A DNA stretch of 64,000 nucleotides from positions 1 through 64,000 of the forward strand of contig CAOKWI010000019.1 of the NCBI GenBank assembly GCA_948473115.1, read 5' to 3'. Below are positions 51,021 to 59,358 of this stretch, in pieces. The position numbers and the translations under genes are program-made. A model generated the notes under the pieces. The model made no database searches. It was not told the DNA's origin and worked only from the letters and a program-made list of their open reading frames with translations. Each line of letters starts with the position of its first letter. Position 1 is the stretch's first letter. Source of the stretch: an uncultured Lachnospiraceae bacterium. Its GTDB lineage: Bacteria > Bacillota > Clostridia > Lachnospirales > Lachnospiraceae.

Positions 51021-51049
51021 CATAGCATAGCTTTGCACTTCCCATAATA
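51021..51049 (+). promoter_or_regulatory. Possible sigma-E-type sporulation promoter of yqfC
   Basis: CATAGCA (51021-51027), a 14-bp spacer and CATAATAT (51042-51049) resemble mother-cell sigma-E elements. The location just before yqfC, a sigma-E-dependent gene in Bacillus, supports it. The match is imperfect. Confidence 0.4.
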
Positions 51050-51059
51050 TAATGGGAAC

Positions 51060-51350
51060 ATGAGAAATAGTAAAAACAACAAAAACCTACAGCCGAAAAA
51101 GGAAATGATCCTGGATTCCCTGAAACTGCCCAAGGATATCTGCATGGGGGCAATGCGTGTCACAATGACCGGAAACAGGGAGGCGTGGATTGAGAACTAT
51201 CGTGGCATTCTGGAGTACACGGGGCAGATGATCCTGCTGCAGGGGAAGACCTGCCAGGTCTGCTTCGAGGGGACAGGGCTCTGCATAGACTACTATACCA
51301 ATGAGGATATGAAGATCAGCGGGTGTATCTCCTGTGTCCGCTATATCTGA
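51060..51350 (+). CDS. yqfC: YqfC/YabP-family sporulation protein
   Basis: A 96-residue protein with the family core (LPKDICMGAMRVTMTGNREA, IENYRGILEYT, DMKISGCISCVRYI). It is made in the mother cell during sporulation and thought to work with YqfD. It precedes yqfD by about 20 bp. Its presence marks a spore-forming lineage. Confidence 0.85.
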   Translation: MRNSKNNKNLQPKKEMILDSLKLPKDICMGAMRVTMTGNREAWIENYRGILEYTGQMILLQGKTCQVCFEGTGLCIDYYTNEDMKISGCISCVRYI

Positions 51351-51370
51351 AAGGGAAGCGAGGGAATGCC

Positions 51371-52615
51371 ATGATAGAGTTTTTAAAGTATCTCCGGGGA
51401 TATCTGCGGATACGTGTATGGGGATTTTCGCCGGAGCGGTTTATGAATCTGTGCAGCAACAAGGATATCCTTTTGTGGGACATTGTGCGGGATGGGGAAG
51501 TCTATTACATGAATATCACCCTGAAGGGATTTTACAGGCTTCGTCCCATTGCGAAGAAGACTGGAACAAGGGTAGCCATATTGCAGCGATATGGACTGCC
51601 TTTTTTTCTGCCCAGGCTTTTGAAGAGGAAGGTTTTTCTGGCGGGACTGTTTCTGACCGTGGCCTTCTGGATCTGGTCGTCCACCCATATCTGGGATATT
51701 GAGCTGGAGGGCAATTATCAGATCACCCAGGATGTGTTCAACGATTTCCTGAGGGAAAATCAGGTGTCGGAGGGAATGCGGAAGGAACTGCTGGATATTG
51801 AAACGCTGGAAAAGGAGATACGCAGGCAGTTTCCCCAGGTGACCTGGGCTTCCGCAAAGCTGGAGGGAACGCGGCTGCGGATTTCCATCAAGGAAAATGA
51901 CGCCCCCATCATCACGGATACCAGGGAACGGCCGGCCGGAGCCGATCTGATGTCCCAGTACGCGGGAACCGTGGTTTCCGTTATGGTGCGCAGCGGCGTT
52001 CCCGCTGTGGCGGCGGGGGATGTGGTGGAGGCAGGAACCGTGCTGGTGGAGGGCAGGGTGCCGGTCTACAATGATGACAGCACGGTGCGGGAATACATCT
52101 ATGTGGACGCGGACGCGGATGTGGTCCTGGAGCATACGTTACAGTTTACGGATTCACTGCCCCTGGACTACATAGAAAAAGAGTATACCGGCAGGGAAGA
52201 GCAGAGATACTATCTCAGACTGGGGGAGAAGGAGTGGAAGCTGCCGGAAGACAGGCCGTTCCTGGTCTATGACAGTGTGATCAGGGAGAGCCGCACACTG
52301 CTGTTCCAGAAGCTTTCGATCCCTGTCTTCCTGGGCAGCTGCACCCACAGGGAATATCAGAATGTGGAGTATGAATACACGCTGGATGAGGCAAAAATAC
52401 TGTTAAATCAAAAAATTTCCGAATATATTGAAAGTTTAGAGGAAAAAGGGGTACAAATTATTGAAAAAGATGTTAAAATAGATAGGAATGGAGATTCATG
52501 GGTTGTGAACGGGGAGTTCCTGGTGCAGGAACCGGTGGGAGTCAGGACTGCCATCGACAGGACGGAGACAGCGGAGTCGGGAGCGGAAACGGAACAGCCG
52601 GAGCAGACCCAATGA
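51371..52615 (+). CDS. yqfD: Sporulation protein YqfD
   Basis: A 414-residue protein with a short cytoplasmic head, one membrane segment (about 82-104) and a beta-rich outer part (WDIELEGNYQI, GTVVSVMVRSGVPAVAAGDVV, PVYNDD). It is a mother-cell sporulation protein. ATG 51371 starts the conserved MIEFLKYLRGY; the upstream frame overlaps yqfC. The acidic, low-complexity C-terminus is not conserved-looking. Confidence 0.88.
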   Translation: MIEFLKYLRGYLRIRVWGFSPERFMNLCSNKDILLWDIVRDGEVYYMNITLKGFYRLRPIAKKTGTRVAILQRYGLPFFLPRLLKRKVFLAGLFLTVAFWIWSSTHIWDIELEGNYQITQDVFNDFLRENQVSEGMRKELLDIETLEKEIRRQFPQVTWASAKLEGTRLRISIKENDAPIITDTRERPAGADLMSQYAGTVVSVMVRSGVPAVAAGDVVEAGTVLVEGRVPVYNDDSTVREYIYVDADADVVLEHTLQFTDSLPLDYIEKEYTGREEQRYYLRLGEKEWKLPEDRPFLVYDSVIRESRTLLFQKLSIPVFLGSCTHREYQNVEYEYTLDEAKILLNQKISEYIESLEEKGVQIIEKDVKIDRNGDSWVVNGEFLVQEPVGVRTAIDRTETAESGAETEQPEQTQ

Positions 52616-52736
52616 GGAATAAGGAATCTGAAAAGCAGCGGGATAAATCTGGTGATGGCAGATTCCTGGGGAAGCGCGTTGACTGACGCTTCCAGAAGTA
52701 CTGTCAAGAAAACAAAAGAGCCGGGTGAGGAAAGTT

Positions 52737-53732
52737 ATGAGTGATTCATTTACAATGCAGCTGGAGATGTCCTCCCAGCAGATGCAGAATATATTTGGCA
52801 TGCAGGATGCCTATGTCAAGAAGATCGAGCGGGATTTCAATGTGGAGGTCGTGAACCGGAACGGCAGCGTGGTTGTCACAGGGCAGGAGACAATGGTGAG
52901 AAAGGCGGCCTCGGTGCTGGGGCAGCTTTCCATTCTCTCGGACAGAGGAAATGAAATTGAGGAGCAGAGCGTGGATTACGCTATTACAATGGGTATGGAA
53001 GAACAGGAAAAAGTGATCACGGAAATAGACGGCGACTGTATCTGTCACACGGTAAACGGCAAACCGATCAAGCCGAAGACGCTGGGACAGAAGGCGTATG
53101 TGGATGCCATCCGGAAAAATATGATCGTATTCGCTTTAGGACCGGCGGGCACGGGTAAAACCTATCTTGCCATGGCCATGGCGGTCATGGCCTTTAAAAA
53201 CGAGGAGGTGGGCAGGATCATCCTTACCAGGCCCGCCATAGAGGCCGGGGAAAAGCTGGGTTTCCTGCCCGGCGACCTGCAAAGCAAGGTGGATCCTTAC
53301 CTGAGGCCGCTGTACGACGCGCTGTACCAGATCATGGGCGCGGAGAATTTTGCGAAAAACATGGAGAAGGGTCTGATCGAGGTGGCGCCCCTGGCATACA
53401 TGAGAGGGCGCACCCTGGACAATGCCTTCATTATTCTGGACGAGGCGCAGAATACCACGCCTGCGCAGATGAAGATGTTTCTGACCAGGATCGGGTTCGG
53501 CTCCAAGGTCATTGTCACCGGGGATGCCTCCCAGAAGGATCTGCCATCGGGGACAAAATCCGGTCTGGACGTGGCTGCAAGGGTGCTGGCAAGGATCGAC
53601 GACATTGCCTTCTGTCAGCTGACGAGCAAGGACGTGGTGCGCCATCCCCTGGTACAGAAGATCGTAAAGGCTTATGACGACTATGAGATGAAGGAGAAAC
53701 ACAGAAGCAGACAAAAATATGGAAAGAAATAA
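52737..53732 (+). CDS. phoH: PhoH-like ATPase (YbeZ type)
   Basis: A 331-residue protein with an N-terminal KH-like domain (FNVEVVNRNGSVVVTG) and a PhoH P-loop domain (GPAGTGKTYLAMAMA, ILDEAQNTTPAQMKMFLTR, GDASQKDLP). It works with YbeY in rRNA processing and RNA quality control. ATG 52737 follows GAGGA. The stop overlaps the next gene by 14 bp. Confidence 0.92.
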   Translation: MSDSFTMQLEMSSQQMQNIFGMQDAYVKKIERDFNVEVVNRNGSVVVTGQETMVRKAASVLGQLSILSDRGNEIEEQSVDYAITMGMEEQEKVITEIDGDCICHTVNGKPIKPKTLGQKAYVDAIRKNMIVFALGPAGTGKTYLAMAMAVMAFKNEEVGRIILTRPAIEAGEKLGFLPGDLQSKVDPYLRPLYDALYQIMGAENFAKNMEKGLIEVAPLAYMRGRTLDNAFIILDEAQNTTPAQMKMFLTRIGFGSKVIVTGDASQKDLPSGTKSGLDVAARVLARIDDIAFCQLTSKDVVRHPLVQKIVKAYDDYEMKEKHRSRQKYGKK

Positions 53733-54894
53733 GCGGAATAAAACGATATTGCTCATATTGACGGAACTGGGGATCATGGCGCTTGGGGGTGGCTGCGTCC
53801 TGCTGATCGGACTGATACGGCATACGGAGCCGGACAGGCTTCTCTCAAATCTGGTCATGACGGTGGCAGGGCTTGCAGTGATCGGGTTCCAGCTGCGCCA
53901 GGAGTATGTCAAGGGGAAGCTGGATTACAATAACGAGAAATATCCTTTCCGGTTCTGGCTTTGTGTCTGTATCGGACTGGCGATAGCGTTTGCCTGTGTG
54001 CTTCTGCCTGCGGCGGGCTGGCCCTTTCTCACCATCTTTGTGATGCTGGCGCTGTTCAGCAATCTGGGCACGGGAATCCTGGCGTCTTCCGTCTTACTGA
54101 TGATCCCTGTGATCATCAGCGGCGTCTCCATGAATTATTTTGTGATGTATCTGATCAGCGGGTGCTTTGCGGCTGCTCTTTTTCAGCACCTGGAGATCGA
54201 CTTTACGATAGGGCTTCCCCTTACCATGTCCATTCTCTGTCTGCTGGTCTGTGAGACCGCCAATGTGATACTGCTTGCCAATGCCAGGCCGGAGCTTGAG
54301 ATGTTTCTGGTGCCGGCAGCCAATATCATAGTCAACAGCATTATGCTTGTGGGGGGGCTGAGACTGTTTTCCTCCATGGTGATCTATCAGTACAGGGTGA
54401 ATTATCTGGAGATCAATGACACGGAGAATCCCACCCTTGTGAAATTCAAGGAAGAGTCCAGGGAGGATTATTTTATCAGCATCCATGCGGCTCATTTCTG
54501 TGACCTGATCTGTAAGGAGATAGGCATGGATGAAAATATGTTAAAGTGTGCGGCGCTCTATCACAGAATGGGGGACGAGCTGCCTAAAGTGATGGTGAGG
54601 AAGCATTTTCCGCCGAAGCTGAAAGAGATCCTGACGGAATACGGCACGGAAAAGCCGCCGAAGAATAAGGAGACAGCGATCCTGGCATGCTCGGACAAGG
54701 TAGTCTCCTCCATCACCCGCATGCTGCGTGAAAACGGGGACAAGCCCATAGACTATATGGCGTTCATTGACGATATGTTTAAAAAGCTGATAAACGACGG
54801 GTATTTCTGGCAGTGTGAAATCTCCATGAAGGAATATAAGGCCATGCATAAGATATTCAGGGAGGAGAAGCTGTATTATGACTTTTTGCGTTGA
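53719..54894 (+). CDS. Shortened PgpH-like membrane protein with degenerate HD motif
   Basis: A 391-residue protein between phoH and ybeY, the place of PgpH (7TMR-HD c-di-AMP phosphodiesterase, about 700 residues) in Bacillus. It has some six or seven membrane segments (to about 235) and a C-terminal part laid out like an HD domain. The outer domain is absent and the metal-binding motif is changed: YHRMGDE stands where YHDIGK is expected. Phosphodiesterase activity is therefore unlikely. It may keep a binding or scaffolding role. Overlaps on both sides show tight coupling. Confidence 0.7.
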   Translation: MERNKRNKTILLILTELGIMALGGGCVLLIGLIRHTEPDRLLSNLVMTVAGLAVIGFQLRQEYVKGKLDYNNEKYPFRFWLCVCIGLAIAFACVLLPAAGWPFLTIFVMLALFSNLGTGILASSVLLMIPVIISGVSMNYFVMYLISGCFAAALFQHLEIDFTIGLPLTMSILCLLVCETANVILLANARPELEMFLVPAANIIVNSIMLVGGLRLFSSMVIYQYRVNYLEINDTENPTLVKFKEESREDYFISIHAAHFCDLICKEIGMDENMLKCAALYHRMGDELPKVMVRKHFPPKLKEILTEYGTEKPPKNKETAILACSDKVVSSITRMLRENGDKPIDYMAFIDDMFKKLINDGYFWQCEISMKEYKAMHKIFREEKLYYDFLR

Positions 54895-55378
54895 GAACGA
54901 GACCTGTACAGAGTTACCTTTTGACGTGGAAGCCGTGGGAAGGCTTGTATGTGAGGCGGCCCTTGCGTCGGAAGGCTGCCCTTTCGAGGCACAGGTGAAC
55001 CTGGTCCTGACGGACAATGCGGGGATCAGGGAATTGAACAGACAATGCCGCGGGATTGACAGAGAGACGGATGTCCTTTCCTTTCCCAGCCTGGAGTTCG
55101 GACAGGAGGGTGTATTTGAAATCCCTGAGGGGGCGGAGGCTGACTGCTTTGACCCCGATACGGGGGAGCTGGTGCTGGGGGATATCATGATCTCCGTGGA
55201 TAAGGTGCGGGAGCAGGCGGAAAGCTATGGCCACAGCACAAAGAGGGAATTTGCGTTTCTGGTGGCGCACAGTATGCTGCATTTGTGCGGCTACGATCAC
55301 ATGGAGCCAGAGGAAGCGGAAGTTATGGAGCAGAAGCAGGAGGAACTGCTGACGGGGCTGGGGATTACCAGGGACTGA
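54878..55378 (+). CDS. ybeY: Endoribonuclease YbeY
   Basis: A 166-residue metalloenzyme with the HSMLHLCGYDHM motif (HxxxHxxxxxH) and DVLSFP. It processes the 16S rRNA 3' end and helps ribosome quality control with PhoH. ATG 54878 overlaps the previous gene by 17 bp. A short acidic insert lies between the strands (FEIPEGAEADCFDP), as in many Clostridia. Confidence 0.92.
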   Translation: MTFCVENETCTELPFDVEAVGRLVCEAALASEGCPFEAQVNLVLTDNAGIRELNRQCRGIDRETDVLSFPSLEFGQEGVFEIPEGAEADCFDPDTGELVLGDIMISVDKVREQAESYGHSTKREFAFLVAHSMLHLCGYDHMEPEEAEVMEQKQEELLTGLGITRD

Positions 55379-55494
55379 CTTTGGAAAAGCTTACCCATGC
55401 ACAATGCACAGACTGCGCGTGGGCGCCTGCACACAGGGTGTGATCTGCGAATTGCTGCATGAGCGGAGCTGTTACAGATTTTGAGGGACATCAG

Positions 55495-57099
55495 ATGAAT
55501 TCACATGAGATAAAGAGACGGAAGATACAGGGGGCGGCCCATATCATTTCCCTGGTCACGATCCTGCTTATTGGCAGGAAGACAGGGGATAACGGTGTGG
55601 CATATATTGCGGCGGCGGTGCTGGCAGTTGCTTTCCTATGGTCGCTGTACAGCGGTTACACGGCGGATGTCCTGGGCAAGCTTCTCAGGGTCCGCATTGC
55701 CAAGGGACAGTACAGGAGCGCGGCGAAAATGCGCCGCAATATCATGATATTTCAGCTGGCCGCAGGGCTGGCGGGTACGGCTGTGCTTTTTTTGGGGGCG
55801 GGGTTTATCGCGAGAAAGCTGTTTCATGTGCAGTACAGCGCATATCTGATCATGCTTTTGTGTCCGGCCTTGGTTCTGCGGGGCATCTCCGCTGTCCTTA
55901 TGGGGTTTTGCCAGGGGGAGAGCTCGGAACTGCCCACGGCGGCAGCCTGTGTTATCCGCCAGGTTCTGATACTGGTATTCAGCCTGATTTTCTGCCGTTC
56001 CCTGGGAAGCTACGGGGAAAAGGTGGGGAGACTGCTGGTGCAGGCTGATTTCGCGTCCATGCACACGGCGGCGGGCTTTTGTATCGCGGTGGACGTAAGC
56101 GAGATCCTCGTGATCCTGTTCCTGCTGGTGGTCAGGAGGATCGGCAGGTCCTCCGGGAGGAAAGAGCAGCTGGAGGGGCTGCGCGCCACGGATTCCTTCC
56201 CGGGGGCGGTACAGAGCTTTACCGTCAACAGGGCGCCCGGCTTTGCCATTCAGCTTCTGCTTCTGCTGCCTGTCATTTCAGGGCTTCTGTTTTTTGGAAA
56301 GAGCGCGGCGGACTGGGAAAAGGGAATGCTGGAATACGGCGCATATTTTGGAAAATATCTGGCGGTGGTCCTGCTGATGATCTTATTGGCGGCGGGGGCT
56401 TTTATTCAGATATGCAGCAGGACGGTGATCACGCTTCGGAAGGGAGAGCCACGGCTGGCAAGGGTGGTCTTTCAGAGCGGTGTCCATATCGCAGTGATCC
56501 ATTCCCTGTTTCTGGCGGCTTTTCTGGCGGTGATGGCAGACCAGGCGGCGGAGCTTCTCGACCCGGAGAACAGTGCGCTGGTGGTGAAGCTGTTCCACGG
56601 CGGGGCTTTGATGATCCCTTTTGCGGTGCTGGCTTTCTACTTTGCCAGGTTTTTGATGCTGACAGGGAAGAATCTTCTGGTTTTGGGCGCGCTCGTTATT
56701 TCCGACCTTCTGTATGTGCTGAGTATGACCTTGTTCCTGAATGTGTGGAAAGCCGGTATCCTGGCCCTGATTTATGCGGGGATCATGGGCAGCGCGGTCT
56801 GCTGCGTCCTGCTGGGAATCATCACCTACAAGCAGCTGAGGGTCGGTGACCTGTGGCTTCAGATCTTTATTATTCCGGCTGGAGCCGCCTGCATCACGGG
56901 AGTATTGTGTATGCTGCTCTCCCGGCTGATCTCCCCTCATCTTGGAAACGCAGTGACGCTGATCGTCTGCGGTGCGCTTTCGGCGGTAGTGTACTGGGGA
57001 CTTCTGCTGTTGGCCAGGAATTTCAGTGAGCAGGAGCTGGAAAATATTCCCGGAGGAAAATGGATCATATCCTTTGGGCAGATGCTTCATCTTTTATAA
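55495..57099 (+). CDS. Flippase-like polytopic membrane protein (SpoVB/MurJ-type)
   Basis: A 534-residue protein with about 14 membrane segments and the overall layout of MOP-superfamily lipid flippases such as SpoVB/MurJ, though with weak motif conservation. A cell-wall or polysaccharide lipid-carrier role is likely but unproven. ATG 55495 gives a normal basic N-terminus (NSHEIKRRKIQGAAHI). The 116-bp gap after ybeY holds imperfect inverted repeats and no gene. Confidence 0.68.
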   Translation: MNSHEIKRRKIQGAAHIISLVTILLIGRKTGDNGVAYIAAAVLAVAFLWSLYSGYTADVLGKLLRVRIAKGQYRSAAKMRRNIMIFQLAAGLAGTAVLFLGAGFIARKLFHVQYSAYLIMLLCPALVLRGISAVLMGFCQGESSELPTAAACVIRQVLILVFSLIFCRSLGSYGEKVGRLLVQADFASMHTAAGFCIAVDVSEILVILFLLVVRRIGRSSGRKEQLEGLRATDSFPGAVQSFTVNRAPGFAIQLLLLLPVISGLLFFGKSAADWEKGMLEYGAYFGKYLAVVLLMILLAAGAFIQICSRTVITLRKGEPRLARVVFQSGVHIAVIHSLFLAAFLAVMADQAAELLDPENSALVVKLFHGGALMIPFAVLAFYFARFLMLTGKNLLVLGALVISDLLYVLSMTLFLNVWKAGILALIYAGIMGSAVCCVLLGIITYKQLRVGDLWLQIFIIPAGAACITGVLCMLLSRLISPHLGNAVTLIVCGALSAVVYWGLLLLARNFSEQELENIPGGKWIISFGQMLHLL

Positions 57100-57144
57100 A
57101 AGCGTTGTATAAAACGACAGAAAAAAGCTGATACTGATTGCAAA

Positions 57145-57231
57145 GCCGCTGAAACGGCGGTAAGAGAGAAGGTTTGAAGAGACTTTTCAAGCTTTTTGCT
57201 TAAAGCGGTATCGCAGGCAGGAACCTGCGAT
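57145..57231. repeat. Two small hairpins before the 57248 gene
   Basis: GCCG-CTGAAA-CGGC (57145-57158) is a decayed form of the CT-GA-AG hairpins. ATCGCAGG-CAGGAA-CCTGCGAT (57210-57231) has perfect 8-bp arms and lies 16 bp before the next ATG, so it may affect translation. Confidence 0.5.
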
Positions 57232-57247
57232 ATGCAGGGGTGCAAAC

Positions 57248-57967
57248 ATGAAATTTGTAAAAGGTATCAGCTTGTATTTTATATATCCCATGGTAATGCT
57301 CTGTATCGGTTTTTATGGTGGCGTGGTGTCCAGCCATTTTTTTTATCCGGGAGAGCAGACCCCCGGAGCCGGCGAAAACGATGTTCCGTCCGGGGAACCC
57401 ATCCTGGGGGAACCTGTGGAACTGCAGGAAAACCTGGACTACGGTGTGGCGGAGGAGCTTCGGGAGGAAGAGGAGCTCTCTGCCTCGGAGGAGGAGCTTC
57501 TGAGGGAGGCGGCTGCCGCCTCTGAAACGCTTTCCGCGGATACGGAGTATGTGCTGGAGGAGACCAATATTCTGGATCAGTCCGTGGTGCAGACTACATG
57601 GCGCCTGCCCTCCCAGTACATGGGGATGAACCGGAAGGAGTTTCTGGAGGCCATGGAACTGTATGAGGCACATCCGCCCCTGTCGGAGAGGGAGAGGGGA
57701 TTTGTGGGGCTGGAGGTCCTTTCCTTTTCCAGGGAGAGGGTGGTGGTGCGGATGAATTATCGTTATGTGCAGCCCAGCGCAAGCTTCTATCTGGCGGTTT
57801 ATGACAATGAGGTAGTGGTCTATCTGGAGGACAGGCAGACGATCTATATTAATACGGAGATTCCGCTGTCCTCTTTGCCGGAGGAACTGCAGCAGGAGAT
57901 CATACAGATGATGTGGATGCCTGATGAGGAGAGTTTGTATCACTTTTTGGAGAGTTATTCCAGTTAG
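57248..57967 (+). CDS. Single-pass membrane protein, unknown
   Basis: A 239-residue protein with an N-terminal membrane anchor (about 8-28), an acidic, probably disordered stretch (35-110, Glu-rich), and a compact C-terminal domain of 120 residues (RLPSQYMGMNRKEFLEAME, LEVLSFSRERVVVRMNY, VYLEDRQTIYINTEIPL). The C-terminal domain is probably outside the cell. It shares a loose layout with sporulation protein BofC but I would not assign it. A weak CAGGGG ribosome site lies 7 bp upstream. Confidence 0.65.
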   Translation: MKFVKGISLYFIYPMVMLCIGFYGGVVSSHFFYPGEQTPGAGENDVPSGEPILGEPVELQENLDYGVAEELREEEELSASEEELLREAAAASETLSADTEYVLEETNILDQSVVQTTWRLPSQYMGMNRKEFLEAMELYEAHPPLSERERGFVGLEVLSFSRERVVVRMNYRYVQPSASFYLAVYDNEVVVYLEDRQTIYINTEIPLSSLPEELQQEIIQMMWMPDEESLYHFLESYSS

Positions 57968-58121
57968 GAACTGTCAAAGAATTAATCTTTACATCTCGTT
58001 CACGTTGCGGGAAATGTCCCTGCCGCTCCGCGCCTGTCTCCTGGAAGGATATCGTTGCATTAATTGCACACGGAAACTCAGGGGAAGAAATGCTTCAGAA
58101 ATAAATGAGAGGAGTAGGGAA

Positions 58122-59357
58122 ATGAAAAGGACAGTTGGAATCATAGGCGGCGGCGCGGCGGGAATGATGGCGGCGGTCACGGCGGCCAGGCAGGGCGCGT
58201 CAGTGACGATCCTGGAAGGGAATGACCGCGTGGGGAAGAAGATCCTGTCCACAGGCAATGGGAAGTGTAACCTGGGAAACAGGAAGCTGGATCTGGAGGA
58301 GTATTATACGGGACAGCCCGGTCGGCTGAAGGAGTGCCTGGAACGGTTTGGGACGGAGGATACGATTGCCTTTTTTCAGGGGATCGGATTGCTTTTAAAA
58401 GAGAAGAACGGTTATCTTTATCCTGCCTGTGAGCAGGCTTCGGCAGTGCTGGATGTGCTTCGGTTCGAACTGGCGGCACTGGGTGTCCATGTGATCACCG
58501 GATGTAAGGTGAAGAAGATCCTGCCCGGGCAGAAGGGCGGGCAGATCACAGTACATAGTGAGGGGCAGCGCTTTTGCTTTGACAGCGTGGTGATTGCCTG
58601 CGGGGGAAAGGCGGCGCCTAAGACAGGCTCGGACGGAAGCGGTTTTCGGTTGGCGGAGCAGATAGGACATAAGCTACAGCCCACGGTTCCGGCGCTGGTG
58701 CAGTTAAGGTGCAGCGAGCCTTATCTGAAAGCGGTGTCAGGCGTGCGGGCGGACGCCATGGTCAGGGTCTGGGACGGCGGCAGGTGCGTCGCCTGTGAGC
58801 GGGGGGAACTGCAATTGACGGATTACGGGATTTCAGGGATTCCGGTCTTTCAGCTCAGCAGGCAGGTGAATTACATATTGCGGAGGCAGAAGGAAGTAGA
58901 GGTAACGGTGGATTTCCTGCCCGATTATGGGAAGAAGGAATATGAGGTGTTGCAGACGGGCAGGAAGCTGCTGCAGAATGACAGGACAGTGGAGGAATTT
59001 TTTACGGGAATGCTCCATAAAAAGCTGATGCAGCAGTTTGTGAAGATGGCAGGGCTGAAGCCGGGGGAATCCGCGGGTGCGGCGGATGAAAATGCCATGA
59101 AAGAGGTTTACAGGCTGTGCCGGGAATGGAAGCTTCATGTGAACGGGCATCATTCCTATGACAATGCGCAGGTGTGTGCGGGCGGGGTGCCTCTGGATCA
59201 GGTGACGGAGAATCTGGAATCCCTCAGGGCGCCGGGGGTGTACTTTGCCGGGGAGATCCTGGATGTGGACGGAAAATGCGGCGGCTATAACCTGCAATGG
59301 GCATGGTGCAGCGGTTATCTGGCGGGAAAAGCGGCGGCAGATCCGCAGGGAGGTTAG
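58122..59357 (+). CDS. FAD-dependent oxidoreductase, HI0933/BaiN family
   Basis: A 411-residue flavoprotein with the FAD loop GIIGGGAAGMMAAVTAA, family motif GKKILSTGNGKCNLGN, the mid motif CGGKAAPKTGSDGSGF and the end motif YFAGEILDVDGKCGGYNLQWAW. Members include BaiN (bile-acid flavin reductase), but substrate cannot be assigned from sequence. ATG 58122 after GAGGAG; the upstream frame is not conserved. The next gene starts 1 bp after its stop. Confidence 0.88.
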   Translation: MKRTVGIIGGGAAGMMAAVTAARQGASVTILEGNDRVGKKILSTGNGKCNLGNRKLDLEEYYTGQPGRLKECLERFGTEDTIAFFQGIGLLLKEKNGYLYPACEQASAVLDVLRFELAALGVHVITGCKVKKILPGQKGGQITVHSEGQRFCFDSVVIACGGKAAPKTGSDGSGFRLAEQIGHKLQPTVPALVQLRCSEPYLKAVSGVRADAMVRVWDGGRCVACERGELQLTDYGISGIPVFQLSRQVNYILRRQKEVEVTVDFLPDYGKKEYEVLQTGRKLLQNDRTVEEFFTGMLHKKLMQQFVKMAGLKPGESAGAADENAMKEVYRLCREWKLHVNGHHSYDNAQVCAGGVPLDQVTENLESLRAPGVYFAGEILDVDGKCGGYNLQWAWCSGYLAGKAAADPQGG

Positions 59358-59358
59358 T

